Source: Ruminobacter amylophilus (GTDB lineage Bacteria > Pseudomonadota > Gammaproteobacteria > Enterobacterales > Succinivibrionaceae). Taken from it: a DNA stretch of 64,000 bases. Position numbers and translations under genes: made by a program. The DNA is taken from assembly GCF_900115655.1 (NCBI RefSeq), contig NZ_FOXF01000003.1:1-64000 (forward strand), in the 5' to 3' direction. Every line of letters begins with the position of its first letter. Positions within the stretch are counted from its first letter, which is position 1. Of the stretch, positions 62,812 to 64,000 are shown in pieces. The notes beneath the pieces were generated by a model. That model had not been told where the DNA came from. It ran no database searches and saw only the letters and a program-made list of their open reading frames with translations.

Positions 62812-64000
62812 ATGTATCTGGAAAGAATTGAAATAACAGGATATCGCGGTATTTCAAGACTGACGGTAAATTTTAACAATCAGACCGTGCTCATAGGTGA
62901 GAACTCCTGGGGTAAAAGCTCTCTTTTACGTCTTTTATGGTGTGTGCTCGGCAACGGCGAGGTTCCCTATGAATTCGTGGAGGATGATTTCCGCAAAGAG
63001 GTATCTGACTACCAGTTCGAACGCTATGATGAGGAAAAACAGACAAAATATCTGCATGAGAAGGATATTTCCGTGGTGCTGGTGTTCAGAGAGGTTGTCC
63101 TCGGGGCCGCGCTTAAGGATTCCAGACTTCAGAGACTGTACCCCGCATGGGTGAGGTGCCGTGATTCATACAGCAGGGTCTTCTATTATCTCCACGGTCA
63201 TATGAACTGTAACGGTTCCGTCTTTACTGATCATTCCTTCCTTGACGCCAACGGAGATCTGCTTAATCAGCATGTCAGCATGATGAAGCAGGTAGTGTCT
63301 CTGCTGGCTCTCAATCCTCTTTTCCGCATTCGTGACCGCCGCCGCGGCAATCACGGACTCGATTTTGGCGGTGATGCTGACAATACGTTTCGAAGGGAAC
63401 AGGATTACGGTTCCGAAAGTACCGGATATCAGAACGGCTTTGATAACGGAGATTCCGAAGATTATGATTATTCCGGAGATGATGTTTCTGAGACTTCTTT
63501 CAATACTGCGGGAGCTGATGACGTCGGCAGAAAAAATCAGGTTTTCGGCAGAAAATCTGGTCAGCAGAAGGCTCTGGAACACATCAGACAGAAGCTGCCG
63601 AAGTTTCTTAAAAGCATGATTGTGTCTGACGGTGAAAATGTTGCGGATACGCTTCTTTCGGAAAATCTGGATGCCATCAATACGCTTCTTGAGCATTATT
63701 TCTCCATCGTTCCTCCGTTATCACGGACGGCAAGGGGAAGCAAGGGGCGTAAAACCGGCAGGGACATACAGGATATAGTTTTAAGACCTGTGTCCAATGA
63801 AGCCTTCGGTTCGGTAAGCAAACTGCTTAATCATTCCGGAAAACGCAGCATCAAGATAATTCTGTCTCTTATAGTGGCTTCCTTCGTCGATGATCTTGAA
63901 GGCCGGAAGATTGACAGTCAGGCCAGACCGATAGTGGTGTTTGAAGATATCGAATCCCGTCTGCACCCTACAGTGCTCATGAATATCTGGAATCTTGTTG
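62812..64000 (+). CDS. ybjD: OLD-family ATPase/nuclease, YbjD-like (partial)
   Basis: The frame runs from ATG 62812 (AGGA upstream) to the end of the window with no stop, so the C-terminus is missing. The N-terminus MYLERIEITGYRGISRLTVN and Walker A GENSWGKSS (29-37) match E. coli YbjD closely (its DUF2813 part). IVVFEDIESRLHP (374-386) is the Walker B/D-loop. Residues about 185-250 are a Gly/Asp/Asn-rich insertion not expected in YbjD. OLD-family proteins couple an SMC-like ATPase to a TOPRIM nuclease, which would lie beyond the window. Confidence 0.85.
   Translation, partial: MYLERIEITGYRGISRLTVNFNNQTVLIGENSWGKSSLLRLLWCVLGNGEVPYEFVEDDFRKEVSDYQFERYDEEKQTKYLHEKDISVVLVFREVVLGAALKDSRLQRLYPAWVRCRDSYSRVFYYLHGHMNCNGSVFTDHSFLDANGDLLNQHVSMMKQVVSLLALNPLFRIRDRRRGNHGLDFGGDADNTFRREQDYGSESTGYQNGFDNGDSEDYDYSGDDVSETSFNTAGADDVGRKNQVFGRKSGQQKALEHIRQKLPKFLKSMIVSDGENVADTLLSENLDAINTLLEHYFSIVPPLSRTARGSKGRKTGRDIQDIVLRPVSNEAFGSVSKLLNHSGKRSIKIILSLIVASFVDDLEGRKIDSQARPIVVFEDIESRLHPTVLMNIWNLV

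Overview
The window looks like the chromosome of a gammaproteobacterium, probably an anaerobic gut or rumen member of the Succinivibrionaceae (Aeromonadales). This is inferred from gene content and gene order, not from a marker-gene search. Supporting gene order includes rimP-nusA-infB-rbfA-truB, yoaA next to tsaB, lonH next to fabA, ycjX-ycjF, and a trp operon with trpGD and trpCF fusions. Most of the window is housekeeping DNA. No insertion sequences, prophage genes or CRISPR arrays were seen.

Layout. 1-7.6 kb: an AT-hook protein tail, glk, two small membrane proteins, yoaA, tsaB and a Gfo/Idh-like protein. 7.6-10.3 kb: two exported proteins on the minus strand. 10.7-11.8 kb: a Gly-Cys-Leu tRNA cassette present twice as an exact 264 bp repeat, each copy with its own promoter. 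12-25 kb is the accessory part: two Hanks-type kinases with a shared C-terminal lectin-like domain, a large stand-alone reverse transcriptase, a CPCC cysteine-rich protein between two promoter-bearing structured RNA candidates, an exported hydrolase and a soluble chemoreceptor. 25-30 kb: xseA and a convergent 1071-residue TerB-C-like protein. 30-38 kb: ycjX, ycjF and a giant DUF2339 membrane protein. 38-44.8 kb: a candidate small RNA, then rimP, nusA, infB, rbfA and truB. 45-47 kb: an AAA-ATPase/PD-(D/E)XK protein with an added DNA-binding domain and a well-marked promoter/operator. 47.6-54.7 kb: trpE-GD-CF-B-A on the minus strand, with promoter, attenuator and terminator. 55-64 kb: a MATE transporter, an unknown protein, a PfkB kinase, a BASS transporter, fabA, lonH and the start of a YbjD-like OLD-family ATPase.

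The most interesting region is 12-22.4 kb. The two kinase genes end in near-identical DNA, except for a stretch of about 80-100 bp inside the WWLRSPG...AVRPALRI domain. There, 24 substitutions fall on codons whose differences all fit a template with A at those positions, and codon-final pyrimidines never vary. This is the signature of variable regions of a diversity-generating retroelement (DGR). The second gene is also followed by two perfect GC-rich hairpins, as known DGR targets are. No template repeat and no DGR-type reverse transcriptase are in the window, so the pair would be remote targets. The nearby reverse transcriptase has the PQG...YCDD motifs of group II/UG/defence-type enzymes and is probably a separate system.

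Just downstream of that reverse transcriptase are two copies of a promoter-driven element. Each has a 5' hairpin and a 3' hairpin whose stems covary between copies, around a conserved loop of about 24 nt. They flank the CPCC gene and look like an undescribed small-RNA pair. Other small-RNA candidates lie at 24975-25058 (minus strand) and 38037-38147.
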